Shown here: positions 1 through 9,691 of the stretch, piece by piece | How the letters are laid out: each line of letters starts with the position of its first letter | Position numbering within the stretch: position 1 is the stretch's first letter | Assembly (NCBI GenBank): GCA_024697225.1 | Contig: JAILGA010000104.1 | Coordinates: 1-64,000, forward strand | Length of the DNA stretch: 64,000 nt | Source of the DNA: Lachnospiraceae bacterium | GTDB taxonomy: Bacteria; Bacillota; Clostridia; Lachnospirales; Lachnospiraceae | Reading direction: 5' to 3' | Notes under the pieces: model-generated | Database searches by the model: none | What the model saw: the letters and a program-made list of their open reading frames with translations, nothing else | Told to the model about the DNA's origin: nothing | Position numbers and translations under genes: made by a program

Positions 1-6
1 CCCGGA

Positions 7-1899
7 TCAGAACCCGTTGTTTTCCTCCTCAACAGTTCCCCAATAATCCGAAGCCTGAGCCTCCTGTCCTTCAAGTTCAAGGACCTTCCGGAACTGGGTC
101 TCATACAGTTCCTTGTAAATCCCGCCCTCTTTAAGAAGTGAATCATGATCTCCCTGCTCGGCGATCACCCCGTCCTTCACGACCAGGATGCTGTCCGCTT
201 TGAGGATCGTAGAAAGCCTGTGCGCGATGACAATGCTTGTCCTCCCCTTCATCAAAAGCTCGAGCGCATCCTGGATGGCATTTTCGGATATGGAATCCAG
301 CGCGCTTGTCGCCTCATCGAGGATGAGGATCTTCGGATCCTTGAGTATCACACGCGCGATGGAAAGCCTCTGCTTTTCCCCGCCTGAGAGTTTGAGTCCC
401 CTGTTCCCGACCATCGTGTCATAGCCGTCAGGCTGACCTGTGATAAAATCATGTATATTCGCGTTCTTACACGCTTGTATCATCTCCTCCTCAGTGGCAT
501 CATCCTTTGCGTACATAAGGTTCTCACGGATGGTACCGTTGAAAAGATAAGTATCCTGCGTAACGACACCGATATTGGATCTGAGCCAGGAAAGATCAAA
601 ATCCCTCACGTCCGTTCCGCCTATCTTCACAGAGCCCGCAGCCACATCATAAAGTCTGGGGATGAGATTTACGATGGTAGATTTTCCCGAGCCTGAGGGT
701 CCCACGATCGCATACATCTGTCCGCCAGGCACTGCAAAATTCACATCCTTAAGTATGGGGACTTCCGGGTCATAGGAAAACGCCACATGATCATAGACGA
801 TATCCCTGCAGGTGACATCGGGTTTTGCGCCGTTTTCGGGGCTTACGATGGAACTCTTCCTGTCAAAATATTCAAATATCCTGCTGAAAAGCGCAAGCGA
901 CCGCGTGAATTCGACATGGACATTTAAGAGGCTCCGCACCGGCATATTGATCCTGTTTATAAGAGCCACCATAGCCGTGATCGTACCAACAGTCAGCGCG
1001 CTGTCCATCCTGGAAATAATGAGATAACCGCCTGCAAAGTAGATAAGAAGCGGTCCCAGTTGTGTGAACATCCCGAGAATGACTACAAACCAGCTGAAGC
1101 TGCGCTGTTCCTTCAGATTGAGTGCCGCAAGCTCCGCATTGACCTTCTTGAATTTGTCGTACTCCTTCTCTTCCCTCGTAAATAGCTTGACCAGCATGGA
1201 ACCGCTGACGCTCAGCGACTCATTGATCATCTGGTTCATCTCGTCATTTTTTTCCTGGGAATCCGTGCGTATCTTCCACTGACTTTTGCCGACAGTCTTT
1301 GTGGGAAGTATGAGCAGAGGGATTATCACGATGCCCACTATGGCGAGCTGCCAGCTCATGGTGAAAAGTGCTACGAGGGTGGTCACCACCACGGCAACAT
1401 TTGAGACGATGCTGGTCAGGACACCGGTTATGACGCTGCTCACGCCGCTGATGTCCGTATTCATGCGGGTTATGATATCTCCCTGCTTTTCCGTTGTGAA
1501 AAACGAATGAGGCATGTACTGCAGATGATGATACATCTGATTCTTCATGTCAAAGATGATACGCTGGGATATCCATGAGTTGATATACGATTCGAGGACT
1601 CCTATGATCTGGGATACTGCCAGTGTTGCGAATGCCATGAGAAGAAGGCGTATCAACAGCGTCATATCCTTGTTTATCAGCGCCTCATCCACGATCTTTC
1701 CGGTTATGATGGACGGCAGAAGTCCTACCACCGCAGAAATGAGGATCGCTGCAAAGACAAGGGAAAACTGAAGCCAGTACGGCTTCAGATACGAGAGTAT
1801 CCTTTTTATCAGTGCTTTATCGACCTTCGGAAGATTTTCCTTTTCTTCGTCGGTAAGAAATCCGCGAGGTCCAAAGCCTCTCATTGACGGCTGTGCCAT
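7..1899 (-). CDS. ABC transporter, fused permease/ATP-binding protein (multidrug/lipid exporter type)
   Basis: 6-TM N-terminus, Walker A GPSGSGKST, signature LSGGEKQR, Walker B ILILDEATSALD. Confidence 0.95.
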   Translation of the reverse strand: MAQPSMRGFGPRGFLTDEEKENLPKVDKALIKRILSYLKPYWLQFSLVFAAILISAVVGLLPSIITGKIVDEALINKDMTLLIRLLLMAFATLAVSQIIGVLESYINSWISQRIIFDMKNQMYHHLQYMPHSFFTTEKQGDIITRMNTDISGVSSVITGVLTSIVSNVAVVVTTLVALFTMSWQLAIVGIVIIPLLILPTKTVGKSQWKIRTDSQEKNDEMNQMINESLSVSGSMLVKLFTREEKEYDKFKKVNAELAALNLKEQRSFSWFVVILGMFTQLGPLLIYFAGGYLIISRMDSALTVGTITAMVALINRINMPVRSLLNVHVEFTRSLALFSRIFEYFDRKSSIVSPENGAKPDVTCRDIVYDHVAFSYDPEVPILKDVNFAVPGGQMYAIVGPSGSGKSTIVNLIPRLYDVAAGSVKIGGTDVRDFDLSWLRSNIGVVTQDTYLFNGTIRENLMYAKDDATEEEMIQACKNANIHDFITGQPDGYDTMVGNRGLKLSGGEKQRLSIARVILKDPKILILDEATSALDSISENAIQDALELLMKGRTSIVIAHRLSTILKADSILVVKDGVIAEQGDHDSLLKEGGIYKELYETQFRKVLELEGQEAQASDYWGTVEEENNGF

Positions 1900-1924
1900 G
1901 ATCTACGGTCCCCCATTATACGCG

Positions 1925-2902
1925 TCACAGGCCATGCAGGCCCTTGAAGATCACTACAACAAAAGGTATTGTGACAACAGAGACAAGTGTAGACATTATG
2001 ATACCCCTTGAGAACAGCGTATCGTCCAGTCCCAGCTGTCTCGAAACTATCATCGGCATATTGCCGGCGGGAACCGCCAACAGAAGAAGCACCGTTGACA
2101 GCATAAAGTCATCGCTTATGAAAAACGACAGGATAAACGCCGCAATAACGGGCACTGCCACCCCTCTCAATATGACAAATACCCACAGTTTAACATCCGT
2201 CACAAATTCACGTATGGAGGAACTCGCCACTGATACGCCCAGAACCAGCATGGACAGGAAAGTCGTGCAGCGGCCCGCATACAGAAGCGGATCCGAGATA
2301 ACAGACCACACCGGCGGTTTGAAGAGATAAACACATACGGTCAGCACGGCGCTTATGGTTCCGGCATTAATCATTCCGAGGAGCGCATTTGCAGGGGCGG
2401 TTTTGCTCTGCTTTTTGTCTTGTCCGCCGCCCTCTCCCGCCGGAGCCGAACGCTTTATCAGCGCCATGCCGACGGAATAGAACAGTATGCAGTAGATCAG
2501 ATTGTTTATCGAGACATAGACCATCGCCCTTGTACCGAGCGTTGCAAGAGCGAGCGGAATGCCTATGAATCCGACATTTGCAAAAACCGTCATCAGCATG
2601 ATGGCAGTCCGCCCGTAGCTGTCCTTTCTGAGGATGCAGCCGATGATCCAGCCAAAGATACCCGCCAGAAGATAAGCTGCGATCGAGATCGCAAAGACCT
2701 GTGCGATCTCACCCGGCGGTATCTTCGCATCCTCCTCGATCGCCGAGGAGAGAAGTATCGCCGGGTTTGTCACATTTATGATTATCCAGGATATCTGCTT
2801 TACCGTTTTGTCGGCGAGAAATCCTTTTTTATACAGAAACGCGCCAAGAGCGATGAGTATGAGTATAACGAGCATCTGCTCTATGACCAGGGTTGTATCC
2901 AT
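1925..2902 (-). CDS. AEC (auxin efflux carrier) family transporter
   Basis: 10-TM pattern, typical AEC N-terminus and internal hydrophilic loop. Confidence 0.85.
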   Translation of the reverse strand: MDTTLVIEQMLVILILIALGAFLYKKGFLADKTVKQISWIIINVTNPAILLSSAIEEDAKIPPGEIAQVFAISIAAYLLAGIFGWIIGCILRKDSYGRTAIMLMTVFANVGFIGIPLALATLGTRAMVYVSINNLIYCILFYSVGMALIKRSAPAGEGGGQDKKQSKTAPANALLGMINAGTISAVLTVCVYLFKPPVWSVISDPLLYAGRCTTFLSMLVLGVSVASSSIREFVTDVKLWVFVILRGVAVPVIAAFILSFFISDDFMLSTVLLLLAVPAGNMPMIVSRQLGLDDTLFSRGIIMSTLVSVVTIPFVVVIFKGLHGL

Positions 2903-2904
2903 TT

Positions 2905-3444
2905 TCAGTAGTTCTCTTCATGAACCTCAAAATATGCCTGGGGATGATTGCAGACCGGGCAGACCTCGGGTGCCTCTGTACCCACAACAATGTGACCGCA
3001 GTTGCGGCACTCCCACACCTTTACCTCGCTCTTTTTGAACACTTCCTGTGCTTCCACATTCTTAAGAAGTGCCCTGTAGCGCTCCTCATGCTGCTTTTCG
3101 ATCGCGCCCACGCCGCGGAACTTCTCGGCGAGTTCGGGAAAGCCCTCTTCCTCGGCTGTCTTTGCAAAACCCTCATACATATCGGTCCACTCGAAGTTCT
3201 CGCCGTCAGCAGCCGCGGCGAGATTCTGCGCGGTGTCGCCTATGCCTTCAAGCTCCTTGAACCAGAGCTTTGCATGCTCCTTTTCATTGTCCGCTGTCTT
3301 CAAAAAGATGGCTGCGATCTGCTCATAACCCTCTTTTTTTGCCTTTGATGCAAAATATGTATACTTGTTCCTTGCCTGCGACTCTCCCGCAAAAGCCTCC
3401 AGGAGATTTTTTTCGGTCTGTGTTCCGGTGTACTTATTTGCCAT
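2905..3444 (-). CDS. Rubrerythrin
   Basis: Diiron ExxH motifs ([16 protein letters not shown]) and C-terminal rubredoxin CxxC pairs (CRNCGH, CPVCNHP). Confidence 0.97.
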   Translation of the reverse strand: MANKYTGTQTEKNLLEAFAGESQARNKYTYFASKAKKEGYEQIAAIFLKTADNEKEHAKLWFKELEGIGDTAQNLAAAADGENFEWTDMYEGFAKTAEEEGFPELAEKFRGVGAIEKQHEERYRALLKNVEAQEVFKKSEVKVWECRNCGHIVVGTEAPEVCPVCNHPQAYFEVHEENY

Positions 3445-3558
3445 GATCGTGATCCTCCTCTCAATGAAAACCTGTTAAGTTCCTGTCTGTTAATGTCAAA
3501 TATTTTACAGTCTGTGACGGATACCGTCAATAAACAAAGGTTCGGGACTGATAATCCC

Positions 3559-4506
3559 CTACTGTTCTTCAAAAAACTCCAGCATCCTGTCGTTGGATAT
3601 CCTGCTTTCAAGCCACTCCCAGTGGGAGATATTAAAGACATGCTGCAGATGTACAGCGTCCTCTTTCTTCCAGATCAGGGTTTCGTATTGCTGTCCGGTG
3701 CGCTCCATCGTTTCGATGAGACTTTTTGACTGCTCATAGAGCGATTCGGTCTCGGAGCCTATGAGAAGTATGGGCGGCAGCGAAACTTTCTCCATCGTCT
3801 CCGAGGCACTCATATGGCCGTTCCAGGGGGCTTTCTCGCCCATATCGCCAAGCATCAGTTCCCGATATGCTTTTGCGGATTCATCTCCCTTCTCAGTTCC
3901 CTCCGCGTCAAGTATGTACAGTCTGTCCATTTCCGCGCAGGGACAGCACACACAAAGCGCCGTCAGCGGGAACCCGAAGGGTCTGACATCATATGCCTTC
4001 TGCAGCTCGGTATCCTTCTGGATACAGGCCACGAGATTAGTAAGATGTCCTCCCGCGGAGTCACCGGTGAGGAGCACCCGGTCAAGGTCAAAGCCGCGCT
4101 CCGGGCCGAACTGCTCAAGCCAGTGCATGCTGTCATATATATCGGCAACAAGTCCCCTGAGATCTGTCTCCTGCAGCAGTCTGTAATTCATGCCCATCAC
4201 GGCATAGCCCCTTGACGCCAGATAGCCGAGATATCTCTCCGAATCATCCACCGTGCCGTACAGCCAGCCGCCTCCGTGTATGTCGATTATGGTCGGAAGC
4301 TTGTCATCTCCCGCTTCCCAGGTATCGGGGTAATAGAGATTGAGCACGTGCATAGGATCATAATCGCCGGTATAAGGTATATGCGCCTCCTTCTTCCAGC
4401 CGGTGCTGTCGACACCGTATTTCCAGCCGGCGTCATTGTTCTTCTTTATGTTGTCCCAGAATGTAAAGAGCTCCTGCTTCCACTTATCCATGGTCGAACA
4501 CCTCAC
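3559..4506 (-). CDS. Alpha/beta hydrolase (esterase/lipase, HGGGW type)
   Basis: Oxyanion HGGGW, nucleophile GDSAGG, C-terminal HLQHVF. Confidence 0.9.
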   Translation of the reverse strand: MRCSTMDKWKQELFTFWDNIKKNNDAGWKYGVDSTGWKKEAHIPYTGDYDPMHVLNLYYPDTWEAGDDKLPTIIDIHGGGWLYGTVDDSERYLGYLASRGYAVMGMNYRLLQETDLRGLVADIYDSMHWLEQFGPERGFDLDRVLLTGDSAGGHLTNLVACIQKDTELQKAYDVRPFGFPLTALCVCCPCAEMDRLYILDAEGTEKGDESAKAYRELMLGDMGEKAPWNGHMSASETMEKVSLPPILLIGSETESLYEQSKSLIETMERTGQQYETLIWKKEDAVHLQHVFNISHWEWLESRISNDRMLEFFEEQ

Positions 4507-4511
4507 TTTCC

Positions 4512-4541
4512 AAAAGGGGAACCGTTTCCGGTTCCCCTTTT
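4512..4541. terminator. Rho-independent-like hairpin between cstA-like gene and esterase
   Basis: 13-bp stem AAAAGGGGAACCG-tttc-CGGTTCCCCTTTT. Confidence 0.7.
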
Positions 4542-4566
4542 CTTAACGCATAGATTGTCTGTATTA

Positions 4567-6294
4567 TCAGGCTGTCTTGCCGTTCTTCTGTGCCAGAAGA
4601 GTCTTGGCCGCTATGGAGGCAAGTACCACCGACAGCACGACCAGAAGTACAGCGATGGCTGCCTGGATGAGTGCCCAGAAGTCTGCGGCGCCCGAAGTGA
4701 AGGCCTTCATCTTTGCGATGATGGTCTGGATCAGCGAGCAGATCGTGACCACGAGCATGAAGCACATCGGAATATAGAACATCTTGTTGTTCTTTCCGAC
4801 AGCGCCCAGCCATGTGCAGACTGCAAGCAGACCGATGGCGGCGAGCAGCTGGTTCGCAGCGCCGAACAGCGGCCAGATCTTGGTGTAGCCTGTCATACCG
4901 AGAGCGATGCCAAGGACAACCGTGATGGCAGTGGCAACATAGGGATTTCCGAGGATCCTCTTGTAGCCGGTAGCGTCCGTGTACTTCTGGCCGTCATCGA
5001 GGAAGAACTCCTGGAACATATATCTCGCAAGACGGGTTGCGGTATCGAGCGATGTCAGGCAGAATACCGAAACCGCAAGGATCAGCATCTGATACATGGT
5101 ACTCTGGAGACCCGGTGCAAAGCTTCCGATCATCGCGGAGAGACCGCCGGCGAAAACCTGTGTGGGGCTTGCATATTCTCCGTTTGCCGCAGCTGTCCAC
5201 ACGAAACCGATGGCGCACAGGGAAATGACAGCAACCAGACACTCGATGAGCATCGAGCCGTATCCGACAGGCTGCGCATGCTTCTCATTGTCGAGCTGCT
5301 TGGAAGATGTTCCGGATGAAACCAGTGAATGGAAACCGGATATGGCACCGCAGGCGATGGTGACGAACAGAGCCGGGAATGCGGTACCGGTCGTGAATAC
5401 GCCCACGCCCTTAAGAGCGGCGTCGCCAAAAGCGGGGATCGCGAAGCTTCCGTTGCCGGAGAAGCCTGATCCGATAACAGCAAAGACACCGGCCGCGATC
5501 ATGAAATAGAGCAGGAATGAGCTCAGGTAATCACGGGGCTGGAGCAGGATCCACACGGGAGTGACGGATGCCACCAGAATATAGGCACCCACAACCCACA
5601 TCCAGGTGTTGTAGGAAAGAGAAATGGGATGGAAATTCAGGCCGATGACAACGATAAGAATGATGCCCACGCATCCGATCACAGACGAGATACCGATCGG
5701 TGCATTTTTGCGGTATACGAAAAATCCGAAGGCTATAGCGAGCAGGATGAACAGGATCGATATCATCGCTGTCGACTCGTTGGCCGCGAGAGCCGCGCCC
5801 TCGATAGCGGCGCCGGCCGCATTGGTGTTGCCGAAAGTGCTTGCAACGATGGATGCAAAGGCAGCCACGACCAGGAGCAGTGTCAGATAACCAAAGGTCA
5901 GGAACAGTTTCTTTGCCATTCTTCCCATGGAGTCATCGATGATCTCACCGATGGACTGGCCTCTGTGGCGAAGTGAAGCGAATAGAGCACCGAAATCATG
6001 TACGCCTCCGAAGAAGATACCGCCGATGAGGACCCAGAGAAGTACCGGAACCCAGCCGAAAACCGCCGCCTGAATGGGGCCGTTTATAGGGCCTGCACCT
6101 GCTATCGATGAGAAATGGTGACCCAGGACAACGGGCGTCTTTGCCGGGACGTAATCCACGCCATCCTCGAGTTCGTGTGCGGGCGTCTTTCTGCTCGGAT
6201 CGATCCCCCACTGTTTTGCAAGCCATCCGCCGTAGAAAATATATCCCACGACCAGGACAACTGCGCTGATGATCAGTAACAATGCTGCATTCAT
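4567..6294 (-). CDS. cstA: Carbon starvation protein CstA family (peptide/pyruvate transporter)
   Basis: Highly hydrophobic CstA-like protein (GHHFSSIAGAGPINGPIQAA, GGVHDFGALFASLRHRGQSIGEI). Confidence 0.95.
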   Translation of the reverse strand: MNAALLLIISAVVLVVGYIFYGGWLAKQWGIDPSRKTPAHELEDGVDYVPAKTPVVLGHHFSSIAGAGPINGPIQAAVFGWVPVLLWVLIGGIFFGGVHDFGALFASLRHRGQSIGEIIDDSMGRMAKKLFLTFGYLTLLLVVAAFASIVASTFGNTNAAGAAIEGAALAANESTAMISILFILLAIAFGFFVYRKNAPIGISSVIGCVGIILIVVIGLNFHPISLSYNTWMWVVGAYILVASVTPVWILLQPRDYLSSFLLYFMIAAGVFAVIGSGFSGNGSFAIPAFGDAALKGVGVFTTGTAFPALFVTIACGAISGFHSLVSSGTSSKQLDNEKHAQPVGYGSMLIECLVAVISLCAIGFVWTAAANGEYASPTQVFAGGLSAMIGSFAPGLQSTMYQMLILAVSVFCLTSLDTATRLARYMFQEFFLDDGQKYTDATGYKRILGNPYVATAITVVLGIALGMTGYTKIWPLFGAANQLLAAIGLLAVCTWLGAVGKNNKMFYIPMCFMLVVTICSLIQTIIAKMKAFTSGAADFWALIQAAIAVLLVVLSVVLASIAAKTLLAQKNGKTA

Positions 6295-6310
6295 GTTGCT
6301 TTTTCCTCCT

Positions 6311-6850
6311 TTACCCTTTTTTGAATATATCGGTCAAAAGCGTTTTCAGCTCTTTACCCGCGTAATTGGTAAGGACGCTTTCGCTGTCAAGGAAAGCGCA
6401 GGCGATTCGGGCCTGAGAGTGTCCCCTGAAGCCGAGAAGATATCCCTTATCATAACTGAACTTCTTCACGGCTTTTTTCACCTCATCCTCAGGCGTCTTC
6501 TTACAAATGATCACAAAGGTGAGGTAAGAACTCATGTGATCCTTTTCCGGATACTTCTCGCCCCTTCGCACGAGTTCCGGCTCCACATGCCCATCGATCA
6601 TGGTCCTGATCCCGGCGAGATGATCCGCCGTCAGACTTTCAGCCGTATCAAAGAAGACATGCTCGTAGGCCCGAATCGCCCACAGCTTTGCCTCCTTCTT
6701 CAGCACATATTTCTCACCCAGCGAAAAAAAACTGGCATAGGCCGGATATGTTCTGTCTCCGATCCTGTAATCCGAAGTGATATCGAAGTTGGCCTTATAT
6801 CTCTTAAGCAGTTCGCCAAGGTAATCTTCCGGCGTGAAGTCTGATGCCAT
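6311..6850 (-). CDS. Hypothetical protein upstream of cstA
   Basis: ORF MASDFTPEDYLGELLKRY...; SD GGGAGAAGGA before ATG; 16 nt from cstA start, so probably co-transcribed. Track ORF extends to 6898. Confidence 0.7.
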   Translation of the reverse strand: MASDFTPEDYLGELLKRYKANFDITSDYRIGDRTYPAYASFFSLGEKYVLKKEAKLWAIRAYEHVFFDTAESLTADHLAGIRTMIDGHVEPELVRRGEKYPEKDHMSSYLTFVIICKKTPEDEVKKAVKKFSYDKGYLLGFRGHSQARIACAFLDSESVLTNYAGKELKTLLTDIFKKG

Positions 6851-7072
6851 CTGTTCCTTCTCCCTACTTTTCCGATGCCATCTCCGATCTGATTTCATGC
6901 CTTAACAATATATTCCGTCCTGCCGTTTTCCGATGCCATCTGTACATATTATAAAAGATTAACGCATAAACTCTACTGTACCACTATGAAATTTCTTTTC
7001 AAGATAACAAATATAACCTCTTTTGAGGATAAAATCGCAACGAAAGTCTCCCGTTAATGTGATCAAAAAAAA

Positions 7073-7100
7073 GCACCGGATCCCCTGAGAGATCCGGTGC
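7073..7100 (-). terminator. Rho-independent terminator of sigma/anti-sigma/DUF4097 operon
   Basis: 10-bp perfect stem GCACCGGATC/GATCCGGTGC followed on minus strand by T8. Confidence 0.9.
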
Positions 7101-7118
7101 CTCTTCAACTTCAGAAGT

Positions 7119-8051
7119 TTACAGCACATTCAGGTCTATATCGCCCGAAGTTGATTCAATATTCAATTTGTTCGCTCCGCTGCCGCAGATATAGCTGCTG
7201 CCGTTCTTTGAAAGCGGCAGATCATACGAGAAATCTCCGCTTGTAGTGTCGATATTGGCGGTGAGATCGGCATTCTCCGGAACCGTTATTTCAATATCAC
7301 CCGAGGTTACGTGTATATCGGTGCTTCCCGGTGTTTTTGCAAATCTGAAGTTCCCATTTCCGCTCGTAGCCTCGCTTTTGATAGTCTTCACGTCATCCGC
7401 CTTCACACTGACAACTCCCGAGGTCACTTCGATATTCATATCGGAAACGGTTTTCGCATCGACTTTAATGTCGCCCGAGGTCGTCTTTATCCTTATACTC
7501 TCGCTTTTGCCCTTCTGAGCAAGCGTGATGTCGCCGGAGGTTGCCTCGACGGATATATCGCCCGCCTCACAGTCGGCTGTAATGTTGCCGGAGGTCACAT
7601 CTATACCAAGACTTCCTGTCTTTATCCCCTCGCAGGATATATCCGCGGATGTACCAGCCATTTTGACCGTATTCATATAAACGCTCTTCGGGACCTCGAT
7701 CACAAGGCTCTTCTCAATCCCGTCAAATGAAAGCTTTTTTCCGGATGCGCAGAACCTCACACGGAGCGTCGTGCCGTCAACCCAGGTGTGGACCTTTCTT
7801 CTGTCATCGAGTTCGACATTACTGGTCTCTTTTACGGAAGCAGTATTTGTATCTGATGACACGAGTCTGACGTTACCCGAAAGATAGTCCACATCTAAAT
7901 CCTCTATCCTGTCCGTTATCTCACAGTCACCGGGCGCGTATTCTTCCGCGTCACGGTAAACATATTTTGTATAGCTCATCGCGCATCCGCCGAGCATCCC
8001 CGTTATCGCAGCAAAAGAAACTGCGAGAAGAAATCCCTTAAGCCTGTTCAT
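7119..8051 (-). CDS. DUF4097-like beta-strand-repeat lipoprotein
   Basis: Lipobox-like MLGGC; repeated TSGDI/TSGNI motifs typical of DUF4097. Confidence 0.85.
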   Translation of the reverse strand: MNRLKGFLLAVSFAAITGMLGGCAMSYTKYVYRDAEEYAPGDCEITDRIEDLDVDYLSGNVRLVSSDTNTASVKETSNVELDDRRKVHTWVDGTTLRVRFCASGKKLSFDGIEKSLVIEVPKSVYMNTVKMAGTSADISCEGIKTGSLGIDVTSGNITADCEAGDISVEATSGDITLAQKGKSESIRIKTTSGDIKVDAKTVSDMNIEVTSGVVSVKADDVKTIKSEATSGNGNFRFAKTPGSTDIHVTSGDIEITVPENADLTANIDTTSGDFSYDLPLSKNGSSYICGSGANKLNIESTSGDIDLNVL

Positions 8052-9003
8052 CTGTCTGTCCTCCCTTTTTCTTCATTCTTAAAAAGCCTGCTGCAGCTAA
8101 GACCGCCGCGACACCGAAACCTATATACATAACGCCTGGCAACTCTATCTGATACGATACGACGGGCTGATCCGTATTCCTTAACATGAGCCACATGATC
8201 ACTTCGTTCCCCAGGAAGTTAAAAGCCGATATCGCCACAATACAGATGGCTGCTTTGATCAACCCGTTCACCGGAAGATATCTGATGACCAGGAAGATCA
8301 GCCATGCCATGATGAGTAACGGAAGGCTTATTGAAAAAGCCATCCCGAAGAAACCATGCTCCTGCACATACAGACCTATGCAGATCATCATCAGGATAAA
8401 TGTGATGGTATAAGCTGTCATAACTGTTATACCCTTGCGGTTGCCCAGGTGATCCCTTACCGGTCTCCTGCAGGCTATGAAGGGCGCAAAGCACACTGTA
8501 AGTCCGAAAAGTGTCGCGGGCGCCGCCGCCAGAAACCACGTTCCACCGCTGTAAATGCATATGACCGCCAGAAGCAGGATGACGCTTGCCGTAAAGGAGC
8601 ACATTGTAAGGAACATCCGGTTTTTTTCAGCGATCAAAGGAACCACAAAGAGTGAAGTCGGTATGAGCATCGCTGCAAACACTATGAAAAACCAGCTGAG
8701 CCTCTGGCTGCTTGCCAGGTTTACTATCAGGCAGATCAGTATGGGGAGAGCAAATATTCCCGCGATGATGCTGCCTATCATGGCGCTCTTTCTCTTAAAG
8801 TATTTCGACTGCGATCCGATGACGTCTTCCTTTTCCTTTACGATCATTTCGTCGATCGCCGTATCCTTCAGTGCATTATAAACTTCTGTGCACTTGGGGC
8901 ATTCCGCCAGGTGTTCGTCAACGGCCTTTCTGCTCTCCTCGCTGCAGGCGCCGTCCTTATACAAAGGCAGAAGATCCTCTATAACGCTGCATTCGTATTT
9001 CAT
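8038..9003 (-). CDS. Anti-sigma factor, zinc-finger (zf-HC2-like) N-terminus with multi-TM domain
   Basis: N-terminal HLAECPKC motif, multiple TM segments, immediately downstream of an ECF sigma gene (ATGA overlap). Confidence 0.85.
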   Translation of the reverse strand: MKYECSVIEDLLPLYKDGACSEESRKAVDEHLAECPKCTEVYNALKDTAIDEMIVKEKEDVIGSQSKYFKRKSAMIGSIIAGIFALPILICLIVNLASSQRLSWFFIVFAAMLIPTSLFVVPLIAEKNRMFLTMCSFTASVILLLAVICIYSGGTWFLAAAPATLFGLTVCFAPFIACRRPVRDHLGNRKGITVMTAYTITFILMMICIGLYVQEHGFFGMAFSISLPLLIMAWLIFLVIRYLPVNGLIKAAICIVAISAFNFLGNEVIMWLMLRNTDQPVVSYQIELPGVMYIGFGVAAVLAAAGFLRMKKKGGQTDEQA

Positions 9004-9518
9004 TTTCCGTCCATCCTTTCCTTGATAATGATCCTTGCACGATGATAGGTAACCCGGGCCCAGGTCTCTGTCTTACCGAAGACTGATGCTATCTCCTTAA
9101 AGGATAATTCGCCGAATATGCGGAGCTGGAACACTTCCTTGTACGGTTCTTCCATCTCGTGGAGGATGCGGTGTATCCGTATTGAAGTATCCGCATCCGT
9201 AATGCTTTTCTCGATGCTCTTATTTGTGTCAGGCTGCTCATCGAGAGGTGCGTCTTCGAATTTGGATTTCTTCCTGGTCTCATCGATAAAGAGATTCTTT
9301 GCGATCGCACACAGCCAGGTGAAGCACTCGCTCTCTCCTCTGAATGACTTTTCCGTGGATATCGCCCTGAAAAATGTCTCCTGGGTTATCTCCATGGCGT
9401 CATTGTGATCCCCCGCGAGCGTCATCACATACGAGAAAACCTTCATGTAAAAAGCATCATACAGTTTTTCGGCAGTTTTTTTATCCATCAGGTATCGTGC
9501 TTTCTTTTTTGATCTCAT
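9000..9518 (-). CDS. ECF-type RNA polymerase sigma-70 factor
   Basis: Sigma region 2 (DAMEITQETFFRA) and region 4 HTH (FKEIASVFGKTETWARVTYHRAR). Start at 9518 or 9488. Confidence 0.93.
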   Translation of the reverse strand: MRSKKKARYLMDKKTAEKLYDAFYMKVFSYVMTLAGDHNDAMEITQETFFRAISTEKSFRGESECFTWLCAIAKNLFIDETRKKSKFEDAPLDEQPDTNKSIEKSITDADTSIRIHRILHEMEEPYKEVFQLRIFGELSFKEIASVFGKTETWARVTYHRARIIIKERMDGK

Positions 9519-9524
9519 ACATTA

Positions 9525-9550
9525 GACGGACGAGTTTCGGATTCGTTACA
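9525..9550 (-). promoter_or_regulatory. Putative ECF-sigma autoregulatory promoter
   Basis: Minus strand TGTAAC-N16-CGTC, resembling ECF -35 (AAC) and -10 (CGTC) elements, directly upstream of the sigma gene. Confidence 0.55.
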
Positions 9551-9616
9551 AAAATTTTTCAGATTTTTGAGAAAAATTTATCTGCGCGTGAATCAGCGAT
9601 ATTGCCGCATGAAAAA

Positions 9617-9640
9617 TGCCCGGAAAAGATACACCGGGCA
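9617..9640 (-). terminator. Putative terminator of BMP-lipoprotein operon
   Basis: TGCCCGG...CCGGGCA stem with A/T-rich tail on minus strand, downstream of stop at 9692. Confidence 0.55.
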
Positions 9641-9691
9641 TGAACACATCCCGCCATGGCAGGAAAAGAGTATGCGGTTTCTGTTCTTTCG

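Noticed and set aside
7119-8051. TSGDI repeats as a possible adhesin or recent tandem duplication
   Set aside because: These repeats are the usual pattern of DUF4097 proteins; DNA-level identity between units is low.
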